A stretch of 64,000 bases of DNA from Paenibacillus protaetiae (lineage in GTDB: Bacteria; Bacillota; Bacilli; Paenibacillales; Paenibacillaceae). The notes under the pieces were generated by a model, which saw only the letters and a list, made by a program, of their open reading frames with translations, was not told the DNA's origin and ran no database searches. Position 1 is the stretch's first letter. Each line of letters opens with the position of its first letter. The position numbers and the translations under genes are program-made. This document shows positions 44,973-54,256 of the stretch, piece by piece. The stretch is from the NCBI RefSeq assembly GCF_004135365.1, contig NZ_CP035492.1, positions 3,952,501 to 4,016,500 of the forward strand, read 5' to 3'.

Positions 44973-45586
44973 GCACGATGAAGCATTTGTTCAAGCAAGG
45001 CGATCTGGCGGCGCCTACCCTTCTGCTGCTGCACGGCACGGGCGGCACGGAGCATGATTTGCTGCGGCTGGCCGAAGCGATCGCCCCGGAAGCTTCGGTG
45101 CTCAGTGTTAGAGGCAACGTGCTGGAGAACGGAATGCCGCGGTTTTTCCGCCGGCTGGCCGAAGGCGTTTTTGACGAAGAGGATTTAATCTTCCGGACGG
45201 ATGAGCTGAACCGGTTTATGGATGAGGCTTCGGTGCAATACGGCTTTGACCGGAGCAATGTGGTGGCTGTTGGTTATTCCAACGGCGCCAACATTGCGGG
45301 CAGCCTGCTGTTTCATTACCGGGACGCGCTCCGGGGAGCGGTGCTGCATCATCCTATGGTGCCGATTCGGGGGATCGCGCTCCCGGATTTATCCGGTGTG
45401 CCTGTCTTCATCGGGGCGGGCGTAAACGATCCGATCTGCTCGCCGCAGGAATCGGAAGAGCTGCATAAGCTTCTGGAGGGTGCCGGGGCAGAAGTTGCAT
45501 TATTGTGGGGCAATCGCGGCCATCAGCTGACAAGCGCGGAGGTCGAAGGCGCGGCGGCATGGTATAAAGAGCATTTTCGGTTGTAA
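44969..45586 (+). CDS. mhqD: carboxylesterase/phospholipase (MhqD-like)
   Basis: A 205-residue alpha/beta hydrolase. The catalytic triad can be read: S104 (GYSNG), D154 (GVNDPI) and H185 (GNRGHQL), with LHGTGGTEHD forming the oxyanion hole. MhqD-type esterases accompany the MhqO dioxygenase in quinone detoxification. Translationally coupled to the preceding gene. Confidence 0.92.
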   Translation: MSTMKHLFKQGDLAAPTLLLLHGTGGTEHDLLRLAEAIAPEASVLSVRGNVLENGMPRFFRRLAEGVFDEEDLIFRTDELNRFMDEASVQYGFDRSNVVAVGYSNGANIAGSLLFHYRDALRGAVLHHPMVPIRGIALPDLSGVPVFIGAGVNDPICSPQESEELHKLLEGAGAEVALLWGNRGHQLTSAEVEGAAAWYKEHFRL

Positions 45587-45590
45587 AAGC

Positions 45591-45637
45591 AAAAGCCTGA
45601 GGCGTCCGCAGCTACGCGGAATGCTTCAGGCTTTTTA
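45591..45637. terminator. terminator after the mhq operon
   Basis: Arms AGCCTGAGGC and GCTTCAGGCT with an inner TCCGC/GCGGA pair, then TTTTTA. Lies between convergent transcripts. Confidence 0.75.
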
Positions 45638-45659
45638 TCATGGGCTTTGCCGCCCATCT

Positions 45660-45842
45660 TTATTTCAGCAAATTCGTGTCGTCGTTTTGCGGATCGTCGG
45701 CAATGCCTTTGGTGGAGTTGCGGAATTCGCGCAGCGTATCGCCAAATGCCCGTCCGAGCAGCGGCAGCTTCGCCGGTCCGAATACGATGAGCGCAATGGC
45801 GAGAATAATAACAAGCCCTGATATGCCGATATTGTTAAACAT
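45660..45842 (-). CDS. tatA: Sec-independent protein translocase TatA
   Basis: A 60-residue protein: one membrane helix ([15 protein letters not shown]) with the [17 protein letters not shown] amphipathic stretch of TatA/E and a charged tail. ATG 45842 is preceded by AGGAGGTG on the minus strand, so the longer upstream frame is not used. Forms the Tat pore. Last gene of the operon after tatC. Confidence 0.94.
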   Translation of the reverse strand: MFNNIGISGLVIILAIALIVFGPAKLPLLGRAFGDTLREFRNSTKGIADDPQNDDTNLLK

Positions 45843-45880
45843 GGTAATTTCACCTCCTGGCAAATGGTTGATGAAGCGCT

Positions 45881-46615
45881 TCAGCCGGGGTTCATTTGCA
45901 GCCGGGAACGTCTGGCCGAATAACGCCATGATACGAACACGCTTATTTCAAAAAGCAGGATTAACGGCACTGTAACCGACAGATGGGATACAAAGTCGGG
46001 CGGCGAAATGCAGCTGCCAAGTATTGCAAGCCCGACGTAGGCGTACTTGCGGATATGCTTGACGCGCTCCGGCGTGAGCACACCGATGAAGGTCAGGAAC
46101 AGCATCACCAGCGGCATTTCGAACGCAAGTCCCATCGGATACAGAAAGCCGATCAGGAACGAGACGTAATGCTGCAAGCCGTACACTTCGTTGGCGCCAA
46201 TCGAATGGTTCAGCTTGATCATGAACGAAATCATCATCGGCAGCGCGACCGTATAGCCAAAAGCAACTCCGGAAGCAAACAGAAGCAGCGATGCCGGAAC
46301 AAACCAGAGAGCTGCTTTTTCCTCCCTCGGGGTAAGCCCGGGGCGTGCGAACAGCCACAGCTGAAACAGCAGGCAGGGCAGGGTAACCGCCGTTCCGAAC
46401 AGCAGCGCGCATTTCATATACACCATCAGCCCGTCCGATAAATTAAAGACGCTCCATTCCACCTGCACCGAGCCGAGATGCTCCTTCACGAAGGTAAGGA
46501 GGCGCGGCGACAAATAGATGCCGACGGCTAATGCGCACAGAAACCAGACGGCGACGATGACGAGCCGCTTCCGCAGCTCCGTGAGATGGCTGATGACGTC
46601 CTTCTCGATATTCAT
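45881..46615 (-). CDS. tatC: Sec-independent protein translocase TatC
   Basis: A 244-residue, six-helix membrane protein that binds twin-Arg signal peptides. Hallmarks: [11 protein letters not shown] at the N-terminus and [17 protein letters not shown] in the middle. It begins immediately after the GMC flavoprotein stop (46616) and precedes tatA by 38 bases, so this Tat pair is transcribed with its probable substrate. Confidence 0.94.
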   Translation of the reverse strand: MNIEKDVISHLTELRKRLVIVAVWFLCALAVGIYLSPRLLTFVKEHLGSVQVEWSVFNLSDGLMVYMKCALLFGTAVTLPCLLFQLWLFARPGLTPREEKAALWFVPASLLLFASGVAFGYTVALPMMISFMIKLNHSIGANEVYGLQHYVSFLIGFLYPMGLAFEMPLVMLFLTFIGVLTPERVKHIRKYAYVGLAILGSCISPPDFVSHLSVTVPLILLFEISVFVSWRYSARRSRLQMNPG

Positions 46616-48340
46616 CTACACGAGCGATCCTCCTTTTTCCATATACTTCATAATGCCTTCCGCCGCCCGGTAGGCCAATGCGCCGACGGTTGCCGTCGGG
46701 TTGTAGCCGCTGTTATGGGCAAAAGCGGATGCGCCTACGACAAATACATTCTCCGCATCCCACATTTGCAAATAGTTATTGACGGTCGAGATGCTTGGAT
46801 CGTCGCCCATGACCGCGCCGCCCGTATTATGGGTAGACTGGTACGGCACGATGTTGTACGTTTTTATTTCGCTGGCGGTATCCACCTTCGTTGCGTTCAT
46901 CGCCTTCATAATCGCATCCGTTTTGCCGCTCAAAAACTTCACAAGCTCGCGGTCCTGCTCTTCAAAATCAAACGTCATCCGGATGAGCGGGTTGCCCAGG
47001 CTGTCCTTATATACCGGATCGAGGTCCAGATAGTGATGCCTATACGGCATACATGCACCTTGGATGCTGACCGTTAAACTGCGGTTTGCGTATTGAAGCG
47101 ACTGTTTTTTAAAATCCGGACCCCACATCGGCGTACCCGAAGGCGTAGAGTTGTTCTGGATCGGCCGCTTGCCCGTTTGCGTATAGGCGATGTTGCCGCC
47201 ATGCAAAAAGTTCAGATCGGCGTGGTCAAAGTTGTCGCCGTTAAAATCGTCGAGGCAGCTGCCCAGCGCCCCTGCGCCCGCAAACGTATTAAATTCCTTG
47301 TCGTCGAAGAAGCCCGTCGAGCTTGCGCCCAGTATTTGATAAGCATAGTTGCGCCCTACGACGCCGGTGCCGGACTGCGGATTATACGGCTTGCCCAGTT
47401 TCGAATGCAGCAGCAGCTTGACGTTGGAGAACACGAAGCTTGCCAGGATGACAATATCCGCCGGCTGCTCAAATTCCTCGCCCGTCGGCGTATTGACGTA
47501 GACAACACCGGTAGCTTTGCCGCCGTTATGGATAACTTTCGTTACGTTGGCATGTGTGCGGATTTCCAGGTTTCCAGTTTTTTGCGCTACCGGAATTACG
47601 GTAACGGTCGGATCCGCTTTGGCGCCGTATTCGCAGCCAAACCGTTCGCAGAACGCGCAGTATTGGCAAGCTCCGCGCTGAATGCCGTCCGGATTCGTAT
47701 AATCCTGCGACAAATTGGCCGAACTCATGGCATAAGGAGAGAGGTTCAGCGATTTGGCGGCATCCTCAAACATTTTCATGGCCGGCGATTTTTTCATCGG
47801 AGGCGTCGGGAACGGCTTGGACATTTTGCCGCGGTGTTTCTCGTTAACTTCAGGCTCGCCGGAAATGCCGGCCATCTGCTCGTATTTGACGAAATAAGGC
47901 TCAAGCTCGTCATAGGTAATGCCCCAGTCTTGAATGATCATGCCGTCCGGAATTTTGGATTTGCCGTAACGCTCGACCGTTTTGGTTTTGATCTGAAAAT
48001 CATACGGCAAAAAGCGGAAGTATTGCCCGTTCCAGTGCACGCCTGCGCCGCCTAGGCCATCGCCGAGCAGGAAGGACCCGTAGCTGCGCATCGGAAGGGA
48101 GCGCATTTTTTCGTTATGGCGGAAGGTGACGGTCTCTTTCGAAAGATCCTGCATCAGCTCATAACGCTGCGCGTAACGCAGCTCGTCATGGACATGGAAA
48201 TAATCGTTCATGCTCCGCATTTTGCCGCGCTCCAGCCCAACCACTTTGTGGCCGGCTTTTGTCAGTTCAGCGGCGATGATGCCGCCAACCCAGCCCATTC
48301 CGACAATAACGATAGGTACTTTAGGCAATTTGGTAGCCAT
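46616..48340 (-). CDS. GMC oxidoreductase (gluconate 2-dehydrogenase flavoprotein-like)
   Basis: A 574-residue FAD enzyme: dinucleotide-binding GMGWVGGIIAAE near residue 14, GGAGVHWNGQ, and the catalytic His/Asn region STHNTGG (near 495) and AHNSGYNPTATVG (near 542). A Cys-rich segment CQYCAFCERFGC is typical of membrane-linked gluconate or sorbitol dehydrogenases. Without its own signal peptide it would be co-exported with the small subunit. It oxidises a sugar or sugar acid on the outer membrane face. Follows the small subunit by 14 bases. Confidence 0.92.
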   Translation of the reverse strand: MATKLPKVPIVIVGMGWVGGIIAAELTKAGHKVVGLERGKMRSMNDYFHVHDELRYAQRYELMQDLSKETVTFRHNEKMRSLPMRSYGSFLLGDGLGGAGVHWNGQYFRFLPYDFQIKTKTVERYGKSKIPDGMIIQDWGITYDELEPYFVKYEQMAGISGEPEVNEKHRGKMSKPFPTPPMKKSPAMKMFEDAAKSLNLSPYAMSSANLSQDYTNPDGIQRGACQYCAFCERFGCEYGAKADPTVTVIPVAQKTGNLEIRTHANVTKVIHNGGKATGVVYVNTPTGEEFEQPADIVILASFVFSNVKLLLHSKLGKPYNPQSGTGVVGRNYAYQILGASSTGFFDDKEFNTFAGAGALGSCLDDFNGDNFDHADLNFLHGGNIAYTQTGKRPIQNNSTPSGTPMWGPDFKKQSLQYANRSLTVSIQGACMPYRHHYLDLDPVYKDSLGNPLIRMTFDFEEQDRELVKFLSGKTDAIMKAMNATKVDTASEIKTYNIVPYQSTHNTGGAVMGDDPSISTVNNYLQMWDAENVFVVGASAFAHNSGYNPTATVGALAYRAAEGIMKYMEKGGSLV

Positions 48341-48354
48341 CGGTTATAACCTCC

Positions 48355-49127
48355 TTAGCCGTTCATATGATCATGCAAGCTGATCGGTTCGATTTTGGCG
48401 AATTCGTCTTTCTCGATAATGTCGATGTAGCCGTATTGGTTGCCGGGGTAGTTACGCATACGCCAGCCGTCCATATTTTTGTTGCCGCCGTACAGCGGGT
48501 CGGCGTAGACGCCTTCGAGCGTCAGCTGCCGCAGCAAGGAAAAGAAGGTCGCGGAAGGAATGCCCTTCAAATCGGCTTTATTCGCTTCGAATGCGGCGAG
48601 CGTTTCATCCTGCTCTTCCGGCTTCAAGTTGCTGAACGCGTTGTTATACTTTTGCTGCCCCAGTCGTTAAGAGCGGCAAGCCCGAGCGCAAACAGCTCAT
48701 GGCGTTTGAAGCCAAGCTGGTAGCCCTGGTCGGCGTCCGCTTCGTAAAAGGGCGGCATCATGTAATCGCGCGCATTAATGCCCCAGCTGCCGGCCAGCTG
48801 ATGGTCGATGTAGTACGCAACGCCAAGCGTTTTGGCGCCGGGTCCCAGATCATCTTCAGGGAATATCCGCTCAGCAGCGGCTTGAGTCGTCTGGAACTGC
48901 TCTTGCGTCATATACATGAGCGCCTGATTGTAATCTTTGTTGTTGGAATCTCCCGGAGCATTTTCATTGCTTTTGTTTGATGGGGTTTCCTTTTTGTTGT
49001 TCGCTCCGATCAGTCCGCCGATAACTCCGCCTACAACGACGCCGCCAAGCGCCGTGCCGGAATATTTCAGAAAGTTGCGCCGCGATGTGTCTTGCGGTTT
49101 ATTGGGGGATTCGTTGTGGTCAGCCAT
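48355..49127 (-). pseudogene. gluconate 2-dehydrogenase subunit 3-like protein with Tat signal, frameshifted
   Basis: From ATG 49127 (eight bases after GGAGGTG) the protein has a twin-Arg signal (SRRNFLK, residues 15-21, then a Gly/Val-rich helix) and the subunit 3 domain (QFQTTQAAAERIFPEDD, ADQGYQLGFK, FALGLAALNDWG). After LNDWG the frame is lost at the CCCC run 48658-48661 and a stop follows; the other frame continues with GQQKYNNAF, LKPEEQDE and DPLYGGNKNMDGWRM to 48355. One added G restores about 257 residues. It carries the flavoprotein through Tat. Confidence 0.9.
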
Positions 49128-49211
49128 TGCTTGTCCACCTCCGCTGAATAATTCATTGGCAAGTAACGATAGTTTTACCGAACGAGAGAAATTCATCCAC
49201 TTTACATAAAA

Positions 49212-49259
49212 AAATAAACCATGCCTGCGGAGCGTGATGCTCTTCAGGCATGGTTTATA
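49212..49259 (-). terminator. terminator of the aldose epimerase gene
   Basis: Minus-strand arms ATAAACCATGCCTG and CAGGCATGGTTTAT around a 17-base loop, then TTTTTT-like sequence. It lies between the epimerase stop and the start of the Tat operon. Confidence 0.75.
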
Positions 49260-49296
49260 AGAGGTAATAGATAACTTGCCGAAATGCTGGCAGCCG

Positions 49297-50286
49297 TTAC
49301 TTTACATAAAGGCGGCTTGTCGATTCCCAGATGCCGCCCGGCTCAAGCGTGACGAAGCCGGTCTCTTCAGCCGGGAGGCTGGAGTTAGGCGCATTCACCA
49401 AATTGAGCTGAGGTTCAGGGCAGAAATACTGGTTCGACATGTTGTTGTTCCAAATCATCCATTGCTTATAGGCGGAGCTGACATCGTAAACAAGCGTTTT
49501 GCCGATGCGGTGGTCAGTCAGTTCCATAGCATTGCGGCCGTTTTGCGGAACGGCAGTGTAATGGTTGTCCATCGCGCCCCAATAAGGCGTAATGCCGCCG
49601 GATTTCATGCGCTCTTCTTCCGGGAGAAGAGGCAGTTTTTTGCCGGTTGGCAAGCTCCGGTCGGACAGTTCCCAGCGTTCGCCGATGGTTAGTGTAAACG
49701 TGCAGTCTTCCGGCGTGCTGCCCGGAGCAAACGGCGCGTTAACGGTCGTATGGAATCCAATCATGCATGGAATGTCTTCGTTGCCTTCGTTATGTACCGA
49801 AACATGCTGCAGCAGGCCGGTCTCGTTCAGCGAGTAGCGGAGACGCAGCGTAAAGCGATGCGGCAGGTAGCGGTAAATGGCATGCTGCTCGTCTACCGTT
49901 ACTTTAAGCGATACGTAGCTTTCGGTTTTCGTTACGCCGTAATCTTCAACTGTCCAAGGCGTGTCGTGGAAGAAGCCGTGCAGATGGTTGCCGCTCGCCG
50001 GCTCGTTAACCGGGAAGGTGTATTCACGGCCCTGGAACGTAAATTTTCCGTCGTCGTAGCGGTTTGGCGGAAACAATACCGGAATGCCGTATACGATTGT
50101 ATTCGCTTTAAACTGTTCTATTTCGTCCGCTTTCGGCTCGCGCAAAAAAGCATAACCGTTTACCGTGTCGCGGAATGCAATCAAATTAGCGCCAATCTCC
50201 GGAACAACAGCGGCTTCATATGGTCCCCATTTGAGCCAGACAGCCTTTTCGGTATAAAAGGGTTGCTCGAATGCTTGTCCTTGCAT
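49297..50286 (-). CDS. aldose 1-epimerase family protein
   Basis: A 329-residue beta-sandwich mutarotase-like enzyme (GalM/YeaD superfamily). Conserved parts: GNHLHGFFHDTPW with the catalytic His, IGFHTTVNAPF (second His), and PEPQLNLVNAPN with the Glu near the C-terminus. It interconverts anomers of an aldose or its phosphate. Monocistronic. Confidence 0.88.
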   Translation of the reverse strand: MQGQAFEQPFYTEKAVWLKWGPYEAAVVPEIGANLIAFRDTVNGYAFLREPKADEIEQFKANTIVYGIPVLFPPNRYDDGKFTFQGREYTFPVNEPASGNHLHGFFHDTPWTVEDYGVTKTESYVSLKVTVDEQHAIYRYLPHRFTLRLRYSLNETGLLQHVSVHNEGNEDIPCMIGFHTTVNAPFAPGSTPEDCTFTLTIGERWELSDRSLPTGKKLPLLPEEERMKSGGITPYWGAMDNHYTAVPQNGRNAMELTDHRIGKTLVYDVSSAYKQWMIWNNNMSNQYFCPEPQLNLVNAPNSSLPAEETGFVTLEPGGIWESTSRLYVK

Positions 50287-50388
50287 GCTCTTTATATCCT
50301 CCTCGTCAGGTGGCAGCCATCAAGGCGCCAGCTTGTTTATTCCAACTTAGAATAGCAGGTGAGCAGGCGGCGAACAACTCCAAAATTA

Positions 50389-50432
50389 AAAATCAGGACC
50401 TCGGCGATACGGGCCGCCGGGTCCTGATTCGG
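50389..50432 (-). terminator. terminator of the LytTR gene
   Basis: Minus-strand arms AATCAGGACC and GGTCCTGATT with an inner GGCGG/CCGCC-like pair, followed by TTTTAATTTT. Confidence 0.78.
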
Positions 50433-50453
50433 ACGGTGCGCAAATATAAACGA

Positions 50454-50801
50454 TTAACTTGCCCCGTTTTGCTGCTGCAACAGCTGGTGAATAACATTGT
50501 GCTTGCGCCAAGGAATCGGCAGCTGTTTCGTTTCCGAATAGAAGGCCGGCCCAAAATAAATAACGCCGCGGGTAAACGATTTGATTTTGCCGATGTTGAC
50601 GTAGCAGTTCGATCCGATCGGGTAATAGCCTTTTTCTTTAGTTAGCTTTTTCACCTGGTCCGGAGTCATCCGTTTTTTCAAGTTGTAGTTTTTGCCGTGA
50701 AAGCTGACAAGCCCAAGCGACCCGATTCGAAAGTATAAAATATCTGTCTCCAAATCAAACCTTTCGTACAAGTCCGTTCCCCTCAGTGTTGTATTCATCA
50801 T
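50454..50801 (-). CDS. stand-alone LytTR DNA-binding domain protein
   Basis: A 115-residue protein that is little more than one LytTR domain: LETDILYFRIGSLGLVSFHG, LTKEKGYYPIGSNCYVNIGKIKSF, ending IPWRKHNVIHQLLQQ. The core pattern of 'F/Y-x-R/P-I-x-x-x-Y-x-V-N-x-x-x-I' is kept, though the usual HRS is replaced by IGSNC. There is no receiver or membrane region, so it is a small regulator or accessory; target unknown. ATG 50801 has a GGGGGAT site. Confidence 0.72.
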   Translation of the reverse strand: MMNTTLRGTDLYERFDLETDILYFRIGSLGLVSFHGKNYNLKKRMTPDQVKKLTKEKGYYPIGSNCYVNIGKIKSFTRGVIYFGPAFYSETKQLPIPWRKHNVIHQLLQQQNGAS

Positions 50802-50985
50802 TCCATCCCCCTTTATCCGAAATGTGAATCCTGAGATGTTAGCGCTTACATTATAGCATACCGTTTTTCTGTTTTGAAGTGTTTTTTTGGATGGATTGTC
50901 CGGCCGCCGCCAAAAGCAATTGTCTTAACGAGGAGCTTATGCTATGGTCACTTTATTGGAAATAAAACGGAGGGACTGATGAGCT

Positions 50986-52071
50986 GTGGCACGATTTGAC
51001 GGGCATTATCATTATTCAGGCACGGTGTATATCGGTTGTTACGGGCCGGCAGACGAAGCGACTATCCATGTCTGCCAGTTCGACAAAGAGACGGGAAAAC
51101 TGGAGGTGAAGGAGAGCTACGGCGGTGTAGCGGACGCGTCTTTTTTGACGCTGCATCCGAACGGCCGTTATTTGTATGCCGTCAGCGAAACGGAATTTAC
51201 GGGCGGGGTCCCGGGCGGCTCGGCCGTTGCGCTGGCTGTCGGCACGGAAGACGGCAAGCTTGCTTTTACCGGCGATACGCTGACCTATGGGGCGCATCCT
51301 TGCTACATCAGCACGGATGCCGCGGGAACAACCGCATTTGTAAGCAACTACAGCGGCGGCACGATTACGCTGCTGCCGATTGAGGCGGACGGCACGCTGG
51401 GCGAAGCTTCTTTTGTCATTGAGGAGGAAGCGGAGCTTGGCCCTCAGGCCGACCGCCAGGAGCAGCCTCATCCGCATTCCATCCAGAAGGTAGGACCGTA
51501 TGTATATATGGCCGATCTGGGAACGGATACGATTTTTATATTTAAGCATGGAGCTAGTGCGGGCGCTTTTTCGTTTGTCGGGACGTGCCGGCTGCAAGCG
51601 GGCGCCGGACCGCGCCATATCGCCTTTCATGAAGAGATTCCTTATGCTTACGTAGCCAATGAGCTGGATTCTACGGTAACGGTGCTGCGGGTGGAGGAAG
51701 AAGGCGCGAGGCTTGTGCCCGTGCAGACGTTATCCACGCTGCCGCCTTCGTATGAAGGGAACAATTTTCCGGCGGACATCCACTTGTCGCCATCGGGCCG
51801 TTATCTGTACAGCTCCAACCGGGGGCATAACAGCATCGCCGTCTATGAAGTAAATCTGGAGGACGGCAGTCTTACAGCGATTCAGCATCATTCCTGCGGC
51901 GGTGATTGGCCGCGTAATTTTGCACTGACGCCGGACGGCGGCTTTTTGCTTGCAGGCAATCAAAACTCCGGCAGCGTGGCGGTATTCGCACTGGATCCGG
52001 AGCGCGGCGTCATTACGGAGCAAGTGTTCGAACTGGCTGTATCCAAGCCGGCATGTATTCTGGTGAGCTAG
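50986..52071 (+). CDS. 6-phosphogluconolactonase-type beta-propeller lactonase
   Basis: A 361-residue seven-bladed propeller of the YkgB/Pgl lactonase family: LTLHPNGRYLYAVSE, HPHSIQKVGPYVYMADLGTD, GAGPRHIAFH, DIHLSPSGRYLYSSNRGHNSIAVY, GDWPRNFALTPDGGFLLAGNQ. It hydrolyses 6-phosphogluconolactone or a related lactone. The start is GTG 50986 after GGAGGG. No glucose-6-phosphate dehydrogenase is nearby, but the gluconate-dehydrogenase operon lies 1.8 kb away. Confidence 0.88.
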   Translation: MARFDGHYHYSGTVYIGCYGPADEATIHVCQFDKETGKLEVKESYGGVADASFLTLHPNGRYLYAVSETEFTGGVPGGSAVALAVGTEDGKLAFTGDTLTYGAHPCYISTDAAGTTAFVSNYSGGTITLLPIEADGTLGEASFVIEEEAELGPQADRQEQPHPHSIQKVGPYVYMADLGTDTIFIFKHGASAGAFSFVGTCRLQAGAGPRHIAFHEEIPYAYVANELDSTVTVLRVEEEGARLVPVQTLSTLPPSYEGNNFPADIHLSPSGRYLYSSNRGHNSIAVYEVNLEDGSLTAIQHHSCGGDWPRNFALTPDGGFLLAGNQNSGSVAVFALDPERGVITEQVFELAVSKPACILVS

Positions 52072-52124
52072 ACGGCTTAATGGTATAGGTTAATCATTCA
52101 TTATTGAAAGAAGGTCTTGCTTTA

Positions 52125-53348
52125 ATGTCAGTCAACAGCCAATCGGCCAAAATGTCTGCTGTGCAGACGGGCACGATTTATTCTATATTGCTGGCCGTCA
52201 GCTCGGTCCATTTATTAAACGATTCCATGCAGTCGGTTATTCCGGCGCTGTACCCGGTTCTCAAAGATTCGTTAATGTTATCGCTTGCCCAAATCGGCTG
52301 GATATCGTTTACCGTTAATATGACCTCATCGGTGCTGCAGCCGGTTGTCGGGTTATATTCGGATAAACGCCCTACGCCGTGGATGCTTATTGCCGGCATG
52401 GTATGCAGCATGGCCGGTATGGTCGGCATCGCTTATTCCCCAAGCTTCTTGCTGCTGCTTTTATCCGTTGTATTTGTCGGATTGGGGTCTGCGGTATTCC
52501 ATCCGGAAGGATCAAGGGTCGTCCACTTTGCCGCGGGGGGCAAAAAAGGGCTGGCCCAGTCCATTTATCAGGTTGGCGGCAACTTCGGCCAGTCGCTGGC
52601 GCCGCTCATGACAATGTACATTTTTCTTCCGCTCGGACAACATGGCGCCGTATGGGGAACGCTGCTTGCGGCGGCGGCAATTGCCATTCTGCTGCGCGTT
52701 GTTCCTTGGTATGGCAGCAAGCTGAGAAGCGAGGCGCTGCCGGTTAAAAGCAAAAGCCATGCAGCGGGCAGGCAGCCGGCGGCTTACAGCAACCGTACCA
52801 TTTTATTTGGTTTAACTATGCTGCTGTTTCTCGTGTTCGCACGGTCCTGGTACGCGGCAGGCATTTCAAGCTTTTTTCAGTTTTTTGAAATGGATAAATA
52901 CGGATTGTCGGCTAAGCACGCCCAGGTAGCTATCTTTTTATTTATGATCGCAGGGGTTATCGGGACGTTCTGCGGCGGTGTAATGTCGGACCGTTTCGGA
53001 CGTAAAAAAATGATCATTTTTTCAATTGCCGGAGCGGCGCCGTTTGCGCTGCTGCTGCCGCACTTGCCGTTAGGCTGGGTATACCCGGTTATTTTCGTGC
53101 TTGGGTTTATATTGCAGTCGGGTTTCTCCGTCACAGTCGTATATGCGCAGGAGCTGATGCCGGGCAAAGTGGGAATGGCTTCCGGTCTTGTAACCGGGCT
53201 TGCGTTTGGCATGGGCGGACTAGGCTCCATTGCGATCGGAAGCGCAGCGGATGCGTACGGCATAACGGATGTTATGGTCGTGACCAGCCTGCTGCCGATT
53301 CTGGGTTTGCTGGCGTTTCTGCTGCCGAAGGAAAGACGTTTGGCATAA
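52125..53348 (+). CDS. MFS transporter, fosmidomycin-resistance (Fsr)-like
   Basis: A 407-residue, twelve-helix transporter. Fsr-type features: SSVHLLNDSMQSVIPALYP in helix 1 and FVGLGSAVFHPEGSRVVHFAAG in helix 4. The family exports fosmidomycin and other small phosphonates or drugs. ATG 52125 is 11 bases after GAAGG; TTG 52104 upstream is less likely. It follows the lactonase after 53 bases and may be co-transcribed. Confidence 0.9.
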   Translation: MSVNSQSAKMSAVQTGTIYSILLAVSSVHLLNDSMQSVIPALYPVLKDSLMLSLAQIGWISFTVNMTSSVLQPVVGLYSDKRPTPWMLIAGMVCSMAGMVGIAYSPSFLLLLLSVVFVGLGSAVFHPEGSRVVHFAAGGKKGLAQSIYQVGGNFGQSLAPLMTMYIFLPLGQHGAVWGTLLAAAAIAILLRVVPWYGSKLRSEALPVKSKSHAAGRQPAAYSNRTILFGLTMLLFLVFARSWYAAGISSFFQFFEMDKYGLSAKHAQVAIFLFMIAGVIGTFCGGVMSDRFGRKKMIIFSIAGAAPFALLLPHLPLGWVYPVIFVLGFILQSGFSVTVVYAQELMPGKVGMASGLVTGLAFGMGGLGSIAIGSAADAYGITDVMVVTSLLPILGLLAFLLPKERRLA

Positions 53349-53425
53349 AGCGTGTGTTGCCCTTATGCTGTCCGGGTGCCATGCGGCATTCAAACAGCCA
53401 GGCTTGAAGAGGAGGATAACGATTC

Positions 53426-54001
53426 ATGCGGACTTGGTCCAAAGGCGCCGTTATGGCGGCAACGATTATAATCGGCGTCTTCGTGATCGTATTTTATCGG
53501 GCGGCTGCTTCTTTTGTTGATCGCTATTATGTGACGCCGTCATGGGATTCCGTTCTGTTTCTTGCCTGTCCGTTTCTAGCGGTTTGCGCGCTGCTCTGTT
53601 ATGCAGCCTATCGGACAAACGAGCCGAAAAGCAGCTGGCTGAGCCTTGCTTTGATCGTGATCATTGCAGCGGTATGGGCGGCCGTACCATTCAGCCTCAT
53701 GATGAAGAACGGACAGGACTACCATTTTGAATACAACCGCTGGGTCAGCGAGCCGGGCAAAAGATCATTGATGGTGGATAATATGCTCCGCCGCTATGAG
53801 CTTGAGGGGATGCCCCGTATGGATGTTGTCGATTTGCTGGGCGCGCCTAGCTCGCCGGCCGATTATCGCACAGGGGATGAGCTGGTTTATTCGCTGGGGA
53901 TCAAACCCGCGGACTGGGAGCATCCTGTTCAGGCGTCGCTGGTCCTTTATTTGGACGGTGACGATCAAGTGGATCATTATGAGATTAAGCGCAGTCAATA
54001 A
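53426..54001 (+). CDS. membrane protein with C-terminal SmpA/OmlA-like domain
   Basis: A 191-residue protein with three predicted membrane helices (residues about 8-30, 43-62, 70-92) and a C-terminal extracellular domain of about 85 residues. That domain has a helix-turn and a GAP motif (MVDNMLRRYELEGMPRMDVV, DLLGAPSSPADYR), similar to small beta-lactamase-inhibitor-like folds. Function unknown. ATG 53426 has GAGGAGGA ahead. A direct repeat and terminator follow. Confidence 0.72.
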   Translation: MRTWSKGAVMAATIIIGVFVIVFYRAAASFVDRYYVTPSWDSVLFLACPFLAVCALLCYAAYRTNEPKSSWLSLALIVIIAAVWAAVPFSLMMKNGQDYHFEYNRWVSEPGKRSLMVDNMLRRYELEGMPRMDVVDLLGAPSSPADYRTGDELVYSLGIKPADWEHPVQASLVLYLDGDDQVDHYEIKRSQ

Positions 54002-54052
54002 GGAAAACAACGGCTGGGAAGTGCGGGGCAAGGCACAGGGTAATGACAAGCT

Positions 54053-54127
54053 TAAGCTAAGGCAAATGAGAAAAGGCAAGACAAGGCAAGCCTAAGCTAA
54101 GGCAAATGAGAAAAGGCAAGACAAGGC
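54053..54127 (+). repeat. two 35-base direct repeats
   Basis: The sequence beginning TAAGCTAAGGCAAATGAG and ending AAGACAAGGC occurs at 54053-54087 and again at 54093-54127, identical and spaced by a five-base linker (period 40). It lies just downstream of the membrane protein and runs into the terminator. The repeats contain many AAGGCAAG-type units. Confidence 0.85.
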
Positions 54128-54155
54128 GCGGTTCCGGGAACTGCGCCTTTTTTGT
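54123..54155. terminator. terminator after the direct repeats
   Basis: Arms AAGGCGCGGTT and AACTGCGCCTT around CCGGG, then TTTTT. It ends the 53426 gene. Confidence 0.85.
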
Positions 54156-54256
54156 GTTTAATTTCTTGTATAGAGGAGATGTCTTTTGCAAATAAGCAAA
54201 CGTAATAATATAATGTCTATAAAATAAACAAACATAAATAAGGAGTGTTTGATAAA

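Noticed and set aside
54053-54127. CRISPR array from the direct repeats
   Set aside because: Only two copies, a five-base linker in place of a spacer, and no cas genes.
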